A stretch of 43,117 nt of DNA from NCBI GenBank assembly GCA_947259915.1, contig CAMYOC010000016.1:1-43117 (forward strand), read 5' to 3'. This stretch comes from an uncultured Gammaproteobacteria bacterium (GTDB lineage Bacteria; Pseudomonadota; Gammaproteobacteria; Steroidobacterales; XN24). Shown piece after piece: positions 34,979-42,761 of this stretch (its first letter is position 1; every line of letters starts with the position of its first letter). Both the position numbers and the translations under genes were made by a program. The notes under the pieces were generated by a model. It was not told where the DNA came from. It did no database searches and saw only the letters and a list, made by a program, of their open reading frames with translations.

Positions 34979-36124
34979 TTACATCTTCAGACCAAGCGAA
35001 CTTGCCACTTCCACCGCGATGTAGTTGGATCCGGTCGGCAGTCCCTTTGAACGCGCATAACTGTTCGCTGCTTTCAAGGTCATCGGGCCGAGCACGCCGT
35101 CGACACTGCCCTGGTATTGACCGCTACGCTTCAGCGCGGTCTGCAACTTGCGCACGTTGTCGGGATTGAGATTCACTTCACAGACGACCTGACGCCATTC
35201 CATCGCGTCTTCGCTGACCTTGATGTTCTGCGTCACGGTCTGATACTCGGCCGGGATCTTTACGCTGCGACGCGACGCAGGCGTCACCAGCTTGGTGACC
35301 TTCACGGTGTCATATTCGGCAGGTATGGTGATCTCGCGGGTGGTCGCCGGTGTCTTGAGGGCCGTCCGGGTGACCGTCTTGTACTCGGCGGGTATCGCAA
35401 TTTCCTTCGTCGTTGCCGGTGACTGAAGCACAGTCCGGGTGACCGTCTTGTAGGTCGCAGGCACTTCTACCAGACACATGATCTCGCCGGTGTCGGTGGA
35501 TTTGGTGTTGATCACATTACCAGCGGCGGCAAAGCTCGCGGCAGGACCACGCTTCCATTCTGTCCGGGCCGGGGTCAGCAGGACCTGCTCGCTGATCGTC
35601 TTGTAGGTTGCCGGCTGTTCTTCGAGGCGAGTCGTCGCCTCCCGCACCATCACCCTCTCCGTAACCTTTTCATATTGTGCAGGAATGACTTCCAGCCTGG
35701 TCGACGCCTCCCTGACCAGCACGCGCTCTTCCACGGTCTTGTATTGTGCCGGTACGATCTCAAATCGCTCGGACTCCTCTTTGAGGAGCACCGTTTCCTG
35801 AGCAGTCTTGTACTCTCCCGGGATCAGGACACGCGCGTAACACTGGCCCGGCTTCGGATCAGGCGGGAATAGCTGGCTTGTGGTGCCGGTACTCGCAGTG
35901 GTTGCACCCATGCTGGTCGTCGCAGCAGATGCTTTCTGCTGCTCAACCTGGCGCTGAAGTGTCTCGATCTGTTTGCGCTGACTGCTGATCTCCTGGTCTT
36001 TGGCAGCCACAATCTCCTTTGTGTCCATGTCCGAGGACACCATTTCGGAACCCGGGCCGCTGTTCGCGCAGCCGATTAATCCCACCATGATGCTCGCCGT
36101 AAGGCCTAGTCTTGTCATCTTCAT
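34979..36124 (-). CDS. repeat lipoprotein with C-terminal peptidoglycan-binding domain
   Basis: A 381-residue lipoprotein: lipobox LIGC (Cys19), a coiled coil (about 35-64) and a Thr/Ser/Ala-rich linker. Eight 23-residue repeats follow, of the form PAxYKTVxxxVLxxxATT, in two blocks of four (about 101-193 and 221-312). The blocks are separated by a 25-residue insert and punctuated by single Cys residues (Cys95, Cys217, Cys315). A PG_binding_1-type domain ends the protein (about 318-381: LQTALKRSGQYQGSVDGVLG, MTLKAANSYARSKGL). It probably anchors in the outer membrane and touches the cell wall, with the repeats forming a spacer. Confidence 0.88.
   Translation of the reverse strand: MKMTRLGLTASIMVGLIGCANSGPGSEMVSSDMDTKEIVAAKDQEISSQRKQIETLQRQVEQQKASAATTSMGATTASTGTTSQLFPPDPKPGQCYARVLIPGEYKTAQETVLLKEESERFEIVPAQYKTVEERVLVREASTRLEVIPAQYEKVTERVMVREATTRLEEQPATYKTISEQVLLTPARTEWKRGPAASFAAAGNVINTKSTDTGEIMCLVEVPATYKTVTRTVLQSPATTKEIAIPAEYKTVTRTALKTPATTREITIPAEYDTVKVTKLVTPASRRSVKIPAEYQTVTQNIKVSEDAMEWRQVVCEVNLNPDNVRKLQTALKRSGQYQGSVDGVLGPMTLKAANSYARSKGLPTGSNYIAVEVASSLGLKM
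35189..35824 (-). repeat. eight 69-nt coding repeats (23 residues each)
   Basis: In-frame repeats within the PG-binding lipoprotein. Consensus IPAxYKTVxxxVLxxxATTxE; two blocks of four with a non-repeat insert of about 80 nt between them. Confidence 0.8.
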
Positions 36125-36693
36125 AGTTTTCTCGCTGATTGCTGTACGGATCGCTGCGCACCCCCTCGGCGCGCTTCCTGATCAGAAGTCTAGAGGCGGC
36201 GGCTTGTGTTTTTTCAGAAGGAAACAATAGTTCACAATTGCGGCCGGTCCGCCGCCTCCCCCGCAGCCGCAGAGGGCGACAAGCGAGATGCCGCCAAGCA
36301 AGGACAGCGCTTCCGATTTGCTGTGCATGAGGGTAACTCTTGATTCGAGCATGCGTTGATGAGGGAGGTTGGGCATATCACGCCGCCTCTCAAGCGAACA
36401 CCGCAGGCCGTTTCCGGCCCGCCCAGCGTAGCCAGCGACCCCGCTGCGTACGGTCTACGGCGCCGACAGCGCAGGAGTCCGGGTGACTGAATGGGTAGAT
36501 CAGTCACCGGGTCGACCGGCACCTGTCTTCGCTAGGTCATGCTGCGGCCCCTCCCTCCCTCCCTCGCTCGGACGCTTCGCGACTGATTTCATCCCGATAT
36601 GGGCCCTGGAAAATTTCTGTAATTCAAACAGATGCGGCTTTCCTGAGACGAACTGCTATTGTTATACGATGCACCCGTGGGGGAGGGCGAGGG
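36125..36693. other. 569-bp intergenic region between divergent genes
   Basis: Contains one doubtful small minus-strand frame (36182-36328). On the plus strand, TTGTTATACGAT at about 36658-36669 could be a -10 element for the regulator gene at 36694, but the spacing to any -35 box is unconvincing and the leader would be very short. Nothing else seen. Confidence 0.4.
36182..36328 (-). CDS. possible 48-residue small lipoprotein-like peptide
   Basis: Starts MHSKSEALSLLGG, then a hydrophobic stretch ISLVALCGCGGGGGPAAI that resembles a lipoprotein signal, ending KKHKPPPLDF. Ribosome site weak. It may be real, since Gly-rich stretches directly after a Cys are common in lipoproteins, but it is short and unsupported by context. 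Confidence 0.3.
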   Translation of the reverse strand: MHSKSEALSLLGGISLVALCGCGGGGGPAAIVNYCFLLKKHKPPPLDF

Positions 36694-39210
36694 GTGGACG
36701 AGCGTCTTCTGCAAGGCTTCTGGCTCGGAGAGTTCGAAGTCCGGCCGCTATCCGCAATCATCGTCGCGCCGGGCGGAGAGAATTCTCATGTCCAGCCCAA
36801 AGCGATCGAAGTTCTTCTGATCCTGGCTGAGGCCGGGTGCGAGGTCGTGACCCACGAGACCCTGGGTGAACGAGTCTGGGGGGACAGTAACGTGTCCCAT
36901 AGCCTGGTGTCTCATTGCATTAGCGAACTTCGGCATGCCCTCGACGATCACGTTGACGTGCCGCGTTATATACAGACGCTGCGCAGGCGCGGTTATCGCC
37001 TGGTAGAGCCGGTTCGATTCGAACGCCCTGTTCGGGCCGATACCGAAACGCGGGAGGTCGATCCCTCTCAATCTCCCGCCCAGAAAATATCCGGATCTGA
37101 TGGTGCTGGCGCCGAAACGCGAGACGTCGGCCCCCCTCAATCCCCCGCCGAAAAGGTATCCGGATCTGATGGTGCCGCGGCCGCTGTTCCTGTTGACATC
37201 ATCAAGCCGCTGACGATGTGGGAGGAGTTGAATCGACGCCGCGTCGTGCGGGTCGCCATCGCCTACATGGCCGTCGGTTGGGCCATGGTCGAGGTGACTT
37301 CGACCATCTTCCCGCTGTTAGGCGTCCCCGAATGGGTGCTGCGGGCGATCACCGTTCTAGTCGTGGTTGGCTTTCCTGTCTCGGTCATCACGGCATGGGT
37401 GTTCCAGGTGTCGCCGGAAGGGATCATCATCGATATGCCCCGACGAGAGGAGACGAGCAGCGGAAGCCCGCGCCGCTTCGAGTTCGCGATCATCGGCGCC
37501 TTAATCATCGCGCTGGGCATCATGGGCTTCCGTCTGTTCGTAGCCAGGGTCGAGCAACCAATGGTTGCGTCCGGCATGGCTGCTCAGAGCGGAGCTCCCC
37601 CGGGTGCGATGGAATTCGGACCGACCTCGCTCGCGGTGCTGCCTTTTTTGAACATCGGGGGCGACGCGGATACCGAGTACTTCTCCGACGGGCTGGCCGA
37701 GGAGTTGACCAATCTGTTCGCCAAGGTGCCGGAAATGCAGGTCGCATCGCGGACCGCGAGCTTCTACTACAAAGGCCGGAATGAAGCGCTCTCGACAATC
37801 GCAGAAAAACTCCGCGCGCGCTATGTGCTCGAGGGCAGCGTGCGCAAGGCGCGCGAAAGCATCCGTATCATGGCTCAGCTCATCGATGCGCGAACCGGCT
37901 ACCATCTCTGGTCCCAAGACTACGATCGCACCGTGGTGGATATCTTCGAGATCCAGGGCGATATCGCCCGCGAGGTCACCAGCCGTATGGGGATCGCGCT
38001 GTCAGCAGAATCCGAATTGTTGCTCGCGGCTCAGCCCACCCAATCCATCGATGCTTATGACTTCTATCTGCAGGGACGTGGCTATTGGCGCCGCCCCCAT
38101 AATGATGTGGTGTTGACCGCGGCCCAGGAGCTCTTCCAGAAAGCGATCGATGTCGATCCACGATTTGCAGACGCCTATGCGGGGCTGTGTACGACCCTGC
38201 AGGCACGATTCGTGTTCGAATCTGCATCGAGCTGGTTTGAACAGGCGGAGAAGGCCTGCAACCGGGCGTTGACGCTGGACCCGAACCTGCCCGAGGTGCG
38301 CATCGCTCTGGGTAATCTCTACCGGCTTTCGGGTCAGATGGAAGACGCCAAGCTGGAGTTCGAGCAGGCACGGCAACTGGATCCCGGCTCGGATGCTGCA
38401 GCGCTGGGTCTCGGGCGGGTCTATCGTGAAATGGGTCGGATCGATGATGCGGAACGGGAATTTCGTCGCGCGATCGCGCTGCAACCCGGGTACTGGCTCA
38501 ATTACAACGGGCTCGGCCGACTCTATTACCAGACCGGGGAATATGCAGAGGCGGCGGCGAACTTCCAGCGCATGATCGATCTGGTGCCGGACAATCAGAC
38601 TGCCTTTACCAATCTTGGTGCCGCGCTCTATATGCTGGGAGACTATGCCAGCGCGACAGACGCCTGGCGGCGCAATGTGGATTTGTCTCCGTCCAAAACC
38701 GCCTATTCGAATCTGGGTCTGGCGGAGTATTACGCCGGAAATTATGTTGCTGCGGCCGACATGCAGCGAGCGGCGATCCGGCTGGCGCCGGAAGACCCGA
38801 CGGCCCATGGCTATCTGGGGAACGCATTGGCTGAGCTACCCGGTCAGGAGGCGGACAGTCGTTCCAGCTACGAGCGGGCGATTGAACTGAGCGAGGAACG
38901 TCTCCGGATCAATCCGCAGGATATGGAAACGCTGACAGAGCTATCCTTGTATTTGGCGGCGGTAGGACGTCAGGATGAGGCAGAGGCGGTCATCGGAAAA
39001 GTCTTGAGCAGCGCACCGGATGTCCCTGACGGTTTTTATTTCGCCGCCAAGGTAAGTCTGTTCGGCGGCAAAATCGACGCGGCCCAGGGATATCTGGAGC
39101 GGGCGCTGCAGCTTGGCTATTCAAAGAGTCTTGCGGCTGCGGATCCGCAGCTGCGAGAAATCCGCGAATTGCCGCGCATCCAGACGCTGCTGCAAACGCG
39201 CAAGAGATAG
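36694..39210 (+). CDS. CadC-like wHTH / TolB-like / TPR membrane regulator
   Basis: An 838-residue protein starting at GTG with GGGCGAGG just upstream. An OmpR/CadC-type winged helix (about 1-107: AIEVLLILAEAGCEVVTHETL, LVSHCISELRHAL, YIQTLRRRGYRLVEP) comes first. A duplicated 23-residue linker follows (118-163), then three TM helices (about 182-206, 213-236, 260-283). The rest is a TolB/FlgO-like domain (about 312-440; SLAVLPFLNIGG, YFSDGLAEEL) and at least eight TPR units (to about 810). It should be a membrane-anchored transcription factor with a periplasmic TPR sensor. It is paralogous to the protein at 996-2651, which lacks the DNA-binding domain. Confidence 0.92.
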   Translation: MDERLLQGFWLGEFEVRPLSAIIVAPGGENSHVQPKAIEVLLILAEAGCEVVTHETLGERVWGDSNVSHSLVSHCISELRHALDDHVDVPRYIQTLRRRGYRLVEPVRFERPVRADTETREVDPSQSPAQKISGSDGAGAETRDVGPPQSPAEKVSGSDGAAAAVPVDIIKPLTMWEELNRRRVVRVAIAYMAVGWAMVEVTSTIFPLLGVPEWVLRAITVLVVVGFPVSVITAWVFQVSPEGIIIDMPRREETSSGSPRRFEFAIIGALIIALGIMGFRLFVARVEQPMVASGMAAQSGAPPGAMEFGPTSLAVLPFLNIGGDADTEYFSDGLAEELTNLFAKVPEMQVASRTASFYYKGRNEALSTIAEKLRARYVLEGSVRKARESIRIMAQLIDARTGYHLWSQDYDRTVVDIFEIQGDIAREVTSRMGIALSAESELLLAAQPTQSIDAYDFYLQGRGYWRRPHNDVVLTAAQELFQKAIDVDPRFADAYAGLCTTLQARFVFESASSWFEQAEKACNRALTLDPNLPEVRIALGNLYRLSGQMEDAKLEFEQARQLDPGSDAAALGLGRVYREMGRIDDAEREFRRAIALQPGYWLNYNGLGRLYYQTGEYAEAAANFQRMIDLVPDNQTAFTNLGAALYMLGDYASATDAWRRNVDLSPSKTAYSNLGLAEYYAGNYVAAADMQRAAIRLAPEDPTAHGYLGNALAELPGQEADSRSSYERAIELSEERLRINPQDMETLTELSLYLAAVGRQDEAEAVIGKVLSSAPDVPDGFYFAAKVSLFGGKIDAAQGYLERALQLGYSKSLAAADPQLREIRELPRIQTLLQTRKR
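37045..37182 (+). repeat. 69-nt tandem duplication in the linker of the CadC-like gene
   Basis: Two direct copies, 37045-37113 and 37114-37182, encode ETREVDPSQSPAQKISGSDG and ETRDVGPPQSPAEKVSGSDG plus three residues each. It keeps the frame and lengthens the flexible linker between DNA-binding and membrane parts. Confidence 0.85.
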
Positions 39211-39278
39211 TTGGGCATGATAAGCAAAGAGAGGGAGGAATGAGATGAGTTCTCGTAACGACCAGATGCGGCTACTAC

Positions 39279-39356
39279 GAGGTCAAGGAAGAACGTTGTC
39301 ATTGTATTGCATCGACTGATAGAGGGTCAGAGAAGAATTCTGCCGCTGTATTGCAT
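39279..39356 (+). repeat. imperfect direct duplication at the start of the repeat lipoprotein gene
   Basis: 39279-39312 and 39322-39356 share GTCA..GAAGAA and the exact end TGTATTGCAT, offset by 44 nt, which is not a multiple of three. The encoded peptides RGQGRTLSLYCI and EGQRRILPLYCI are alike. Collapsing the two copies joins ATG 39245 in frame to the lipoprotein. Confidence 0.65.
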
Positions 39357-39819
39357 AACACTACTGGCAGTTGTGCTTGCAGGCTGTGCCAGTACAGGGG
39401 GTACAACCTCTCAGATCGTCTTGATGAAACTCAGCACCTGCGAACAGGATCTGGCGAAGATCAAGGCGTCGCTGTGCGACACCGAGCTGGAGGCGAAGCC
39501 TGGTACCGATCCTCATGACGTTATCGGTCTGGCCAAGCCGGGCACCGATCCTCATGACGCCGACACTGATGCCAAGCCGGGCACCGATCCTCATGACGCC
39601 GTCACTCTGGCGAAGCCGGGCACGGATCCGCACAAGTACTGCGATGCAAGTGTGTTTGGCGAAGCGGCTTGCTCTTGCGAAGTCGAGAAAACCAAGTTAA
39701 TGGGGAACATCATGGGCTGTTATGACAAGGCTGATGGTGACAGTGCGAAGTACAAACAGTGCCTCGACACAATTAAGTTGGGAGTCGGGCTAACCTGTCC
39801 CCCAAACCCGGAATCCTAG
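39307..39819 (+). CDS. small repeat lipoprotein with disrupted 5' end
   Basis: A 170-residue lipoprotein if started at TTG 39307: LPLYCITLLAVVLAGCAST gives a lipobox (LAGC). Four 13-residue repeats with core AKPGTDPHD follow (39493-39648), then a Cys-rich tail (KYCDASVFGEAACSCEVEK, MGCYDK, KQCLDTI, LTCPP) likely held by disulphides. TTG 39307 has no ribosome site. A strong one (GGGAGGA, 39233-39239) precedes ATG 39245, whose frame encodes MSSRNDQMRLLRGQGRTLSL and YCID before stopping. That segment repeats inside the lipoprotein gene (GQRRILPLYCIT), so a shifted duplication seems to have split the natural start from the body. It may be poorly or not expressed. Confidence 0.7.
   Translation: MHRLIEGQRRILPLYCITLLAVVLAGCASTGGTTSQIVLMKLSTCEQDLAKIKASLCDTELEAKPGTDPHDVIGLAKPGTDPHDADTDAKPGTDPHDAVTLAKPGTDPHKYCDASVFGEAACSCEVEKTKLMGNIMGCYDKADGDSAKYKQCLDTIKLGVGLTCPPNPES
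39493..39648 (+). repeat. four 39-nt tandem coding repeats
   Basis: Each unit encodes AKPGTDPHD plus four variable residues. Copies 2 to 4 are close in nucleotide sequence (AAGCCGGGCACCGATCCTCA), so the array is recent and may vary in number between strains. Confidence 0.9.
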
Positions 39820-39838
39820 GCCGTAGGAGCAAAGGGCG

Positions 39839-39891
39839 AAAAAACGGTTGGCGGCGACGAAGTTTGAACCGCCGCCAGCCGTGTCCTTTTT
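39839..39891. terminator. bidirectional rho-independent terminator
   Basis: ACGGTTGGCGGCG (39844-39856) pairs with CGCCGCCAGCCGT (39870-39882), a 13-bp stem with one G-U pair. It is flanked by AAAAAA on the left and CCTTTTT on the right, so it can stop transcripts from both sides. It lies between the convergent repeat lipoprotein and Wzi-like genes. Confidence 0.92.
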
Positions 39892-39953
39892 GGTGAATAA
39901 GGTGGACGTCAGATTGTGCTGATGTCGCTGCCGGGCAGGTTTGCCAGGCGGGG

Positions 39954-41483
39954 TCAGCGGCAAGGACCAGGCGGGCAGATCTTGCCGGCTGATCGGTTGG
40001 TCATGCCGGTTGGCGCGTACGGTGAGACCGCTGTGCTAGTGCGACCGGAGCGGAGTGAGCATCGGTTCAATATTCGAACGACCAGCCGGCAAATACCCAG
40101 ATCGAACTCACCGCCAAAGAAGGCTGGCAACCGATGGCTGATTTCGGCTTCCCGGTAGCGGGTCTTGTTAGCCGCAGTGGTACTTCTGGTCCCGCTGTAG
40201 CGGTTCAGATCGCCCACAGTTAGCGTCGCCAGCCAGGAACGGTCCCGGTCCCGGTTCAGCACACTGCCAAGGGTCAGCGCCCGGGAATCCTGATCCAGAC
40301 TGTTCGCAAACACCCTGTCGCGATAGGTCTCGCCTGACTGATAGGTCGAATTTCGATAGGCACAGCCGGGCTTGCCGCCGCCCCCGTCAAACGTCAACGC
40401 GCGGTAAAGACTGGCGTCGCATTCGGTATCCGCCCATTCGAGAAACAAGCGATAGCTGCCGAGCCCTTGCCGATAGCCCCAGGTCTCGGCGCCCACCTGT
40501 ATCAACACCTTGGTCGGCCATACCAGTCGGCTGCTGCCGTCGCCAAAATCCTCGCCCACCGCGTGGCCGTAAAACGCGGCCGGCCGGCCCAGCACCTTGG
40601 TGGACCAGCGGATATCAAAGCTCGAGAGCCGGTCGAATTGCTCCGATTCGCCACGGCCGGTGACCATCTTGCCGAAGTCGGTCGAGTCGCATTCCTGGCC
40701 CGAGCCGCACCACAGGCCCATCGCGCTCAAACCGATCTCGAGGCTATGCAGCGGACGGAAGTTGAAGCGCCCGGCGAAGACCCGCGCGTTGGGTACCGCC
40801 CGGTTCTGCTCCAGGAATCCCCACAGCACCGCGATGTCCCAGGGGCCCAGCCAGTTCAGCCATTTGGTTTCGAACGGCGTGGTGAGATTGCGGCCGACAG
40901 TGAACGACGGGCTCGGTCGCGCGTTGTTGCTCAACAACATGCTGCTCTGCCAGCCCGGACCCCAATATTGATCCGACGTGGTGGCCGCAAACATCCAGTT
41001 GCCCAGGGCCACGCCGAGATAGCTGTCGTCATAACGCCAGCTCTTGCCGTCGTCCGGGTCGTTGACCCATTGCGCGTTGAGTCGGGTCGCAAAGCGTTCG
41101 CCGGTCCACTCGAATCCGGCGCCGACCTCACCGTTCTCGCGCGGGCCATCCTCGAAGGTCCTGATATCGCGCGGATGCTCGGCGACCGAGGCGTGGCCAT
41201 TGAAGATGTATTCGCCGCTGGCCATACCCCGGGCCAGCCGCGTCTTGAGTCGGCCCAGTGCCGCCTGCTCGCCCTGATCGAGGGTCTGGGTGTTGTCCTG
41301 CAGCGACGCCTGGATGTCGCCCCAGGACAGCGGCCAGGTCGAGACCGGTCCGGTGATAACGCCGGCGTCCGCAAGTAGCTGGATATCGTGACGCAGGCTC
41401 GAATCGCCCGGATCGATCCATGGTCCAGCCGCCGCGAGGGGCGCAGCCAGCAGGCAGGCCATGAGGAGGATGATTCGACGCAT
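39954..41483 (-). CDS. Wzi-family capsule-assembly outer-membrane protein, probable C-terminal frameshift
   Basis: A 509-residue protein as read. Signal peptide (ILLMACLLAAPLAAAGPW), then the Wzi pattern: helical plug region (SLRHDIQLLADAGVITGPVS, WPLSWGDI) and beta strands with LGNWMFAATTSDQYWGPGWQ and SMLLSNNARPSPSFTVGR, closely as in Wzi, the 18-stranded lectin-like barrel that holds capsule on the surface. After GGEFDLG the frame continues as a basic, non-barrel tail of about 50 residues. One extra base in the CCC at 40096-40098 would instead give VFAGWSFEY and a stop at 40067, a normal outer-membrane C-terminus with terminal aromatic residue. So a 1-nt deletion or a sequence error is likely. 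The true size would be about 472 residues. Confidence 0.85.
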   Translation of the reverse strand: MRRIILLMACLLAAPLAAAGPWIDPGDSSLRHDIQLLADAGVITGPVSTWPLSWGDIQASLQDNTQTLDQGEQAALGRLKTRLARGMASGEYIFNGHASVAEHPRDIRTFEDGPRENGEVGAGFEWTGERFATRLNAQWVNDPDDGKSWRYDDSYLGVALGNWMFAATTSDQYWGPGWQSSMLLSNNARPSPSFTVGRNLTTPFETKWLNWLGPWDIAVLWGFLEQNRAVPNARVFAGRFNFRPLHSLEIGLSAMGLWCGSGQECDSTDFGKMVTGRGESEQFDRLSSFDIRWSTKVLGRPAAFYGHAVGEDFGDGSSRLVWPTKVLIQVGAETWGYRQGLGSYRLFLEWADTECDASLYRALTFDGGGGKPGCAYRNSTYQSGETYRDRVFANSLDQDSRALTLGSVLNRDRDRSWLATLTVGDLNRYSGTRSTTAANKTRYREAEISHRLPAFFGGEFDLGICRLVVRILNRCSLRSGRTSTAVSPYAPTGMTNRSAGKICPPGPCR

Positions 41484-41712
41484 TTGTTGGGTCGGCGAAC
41501 GGGCCTGGAGCTGGATTGGGGGGGAAGCTTATCCGATCCCGGATGTTAAAGACCTACCCAACCCGAGGCAACCGGTCTGCGCCGAAAGCGCGGAGATGGC
41601 CGGCCCAGCCGTGCTGCTACGGTGGCCGTGACAGAGAACAATATGTGAACAGTCAGACCCGATGAATTTTCAGGCGGCCACGACCTCGATTAGCCCGCAA
41701 GGGATAATCCGC

Positions 41713-42669
41713 TTACCCGCGCGGCTTCAACCGCCTGCGTGTCCATCCGATCGCGCCAAGGCCGGCCATCAGCAGCAGGGCGATCTCGGGTTCTGGCGTA
41801 TCCACCAACGGTGTGCCGTCAAGGGTGAAGGGTGTACCGCCGCGGAACTCGTAAAAATAATCGTTACAGTCGAGTGCCGTGGGGTTTCCCAGGCAATCGA
41901 AGCCGAGCAGGGCGCCATTGATGCCCGAACCGTCGATTTCGTAACCCAGGCCAAAGCCGTCCCAAAAACCGGCCCGGGCCGAGTTGCCACCCAGACCGTT
42001 GCTGCCCCCGTCTTCATTGCCGGTTTCCCAGATCATGCCTTCGGAGCCGCCTGCGTAATTGAATTCCAGACGGAAGTCTCCGGCATTGCCCGTGACGCCG
42101 GAAATATCGACGATGAAGATCTGAAAATCCTGCCGCTGGCTGGAGTCGATGGATCCCTCAAAGCCAACCCCGGACCAGGTGATGGCCATGGCGTTCGTGC
42201 CGGGGACAAAACCATATGAGATGCTGCCGCCAAACGGCTGGAGATTGGAATCCACGTCGGCGAAGAATGGGGCGAAAATCGGAACGCCCGCCATGGTGGG
42301 ATCCGAGTTGCCCGGCCGTCCGCCGAACGCTCCGCCAAAACTGATCGTTCCGTTCTCGTTGATATAAAAGGAATCGTAGCTTGTGCCGAAGACATTCAGC
42401 GAGAAATTCAGCGGGTTGGCAAAATCGATATCGCCATCCGGTGGCAGGAGATTGTAGCTGCGGATGTCTATCGGCCCGCTGGATCCATTGTTGTCCAGCG
42501 AATCATCCGGCTCCAGGGGGCCCGAGACCTGGAATTCCTGCAGGGTGTCATCGACCCTGACGGATCGCGCGTCAGCCTCCCCGACAGTCAAGAGACTCGA
42601 TCCGATGACCACCACCAGACTGGCGGATAAATTTCGGACCCATCCTCCCGAGAAGTATTTGCCGAACAT
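41713..42669 (-). CDS. PEP-CTERM protein with nidogen-like domain
   Basis: A 318-residue exported protein. Signal peptide (SASLVVVIGSSLLTVGEADA), then a beta-rich region with FYINENGTISFGGAFGG and PIFAPFFADVDS, the pattern of NIDO-type extracellular domains. It ends with a PEP-CTERM sorting signal: TPEPEIALLLMAGLGAIGW followed by TRRRLK. ATG 42669 with GGAGAA 5 nt upstream is preferred over starts further out. PEP-CTERM proteins are processed by exosortase and usually go with exopolysaccharide; no exosortase gene lies in this window. Confidence 0.9.
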   Translation of the reverse strand: MFGKYFSGGWVRNLSASLVVVIGSSLLTVGEADARSVRVDDTLQEFQVSGPLEPDDSLDNNGSSGPIDIRSYNLLPPDGDIDFANPLNFSLNVFGTSYDSFYINENGTISFGGAFGGRPGNSDPTMAGVPIFAPFFADVDSNLQPFGGSISYGFVPGTNAMAITWSGVGFEGSIDSSQRQDFQIFIVDISGVTGNAGDFRLEFNYAGGSEGMIWETGNEDGGSNGLGGNSARAGFWDGFGLGYEIDGSGINGALLGFDCLGNPTALDCNDYFYEFRGGTPFTLDGTPLVDTPEPEIALLLMAGLGAIGWTRRRLKPRG

Positions 42670-42761
42670 TGCGTTCTCCGTTGATGCCTTGTTGAACGTG
42701 ACCATGTGCGCCACGTCGGTGTGGTGGTCTCAGCGTTGGGTCGTGTATCCGACCGGTGTCC

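Noticed and set aside
35189..35824. Regular 69-nt periodicity considered as a CRISPR-like array
   Set aside because: The period is an in-frame protein repeat without constant repeats or unique spacers.
40467..41378. 303-codon plus-strand frame opposite the Wzi-like gene
   Set aside because: Antisense shadow; the minus strand has the signal peptide and family motifs.
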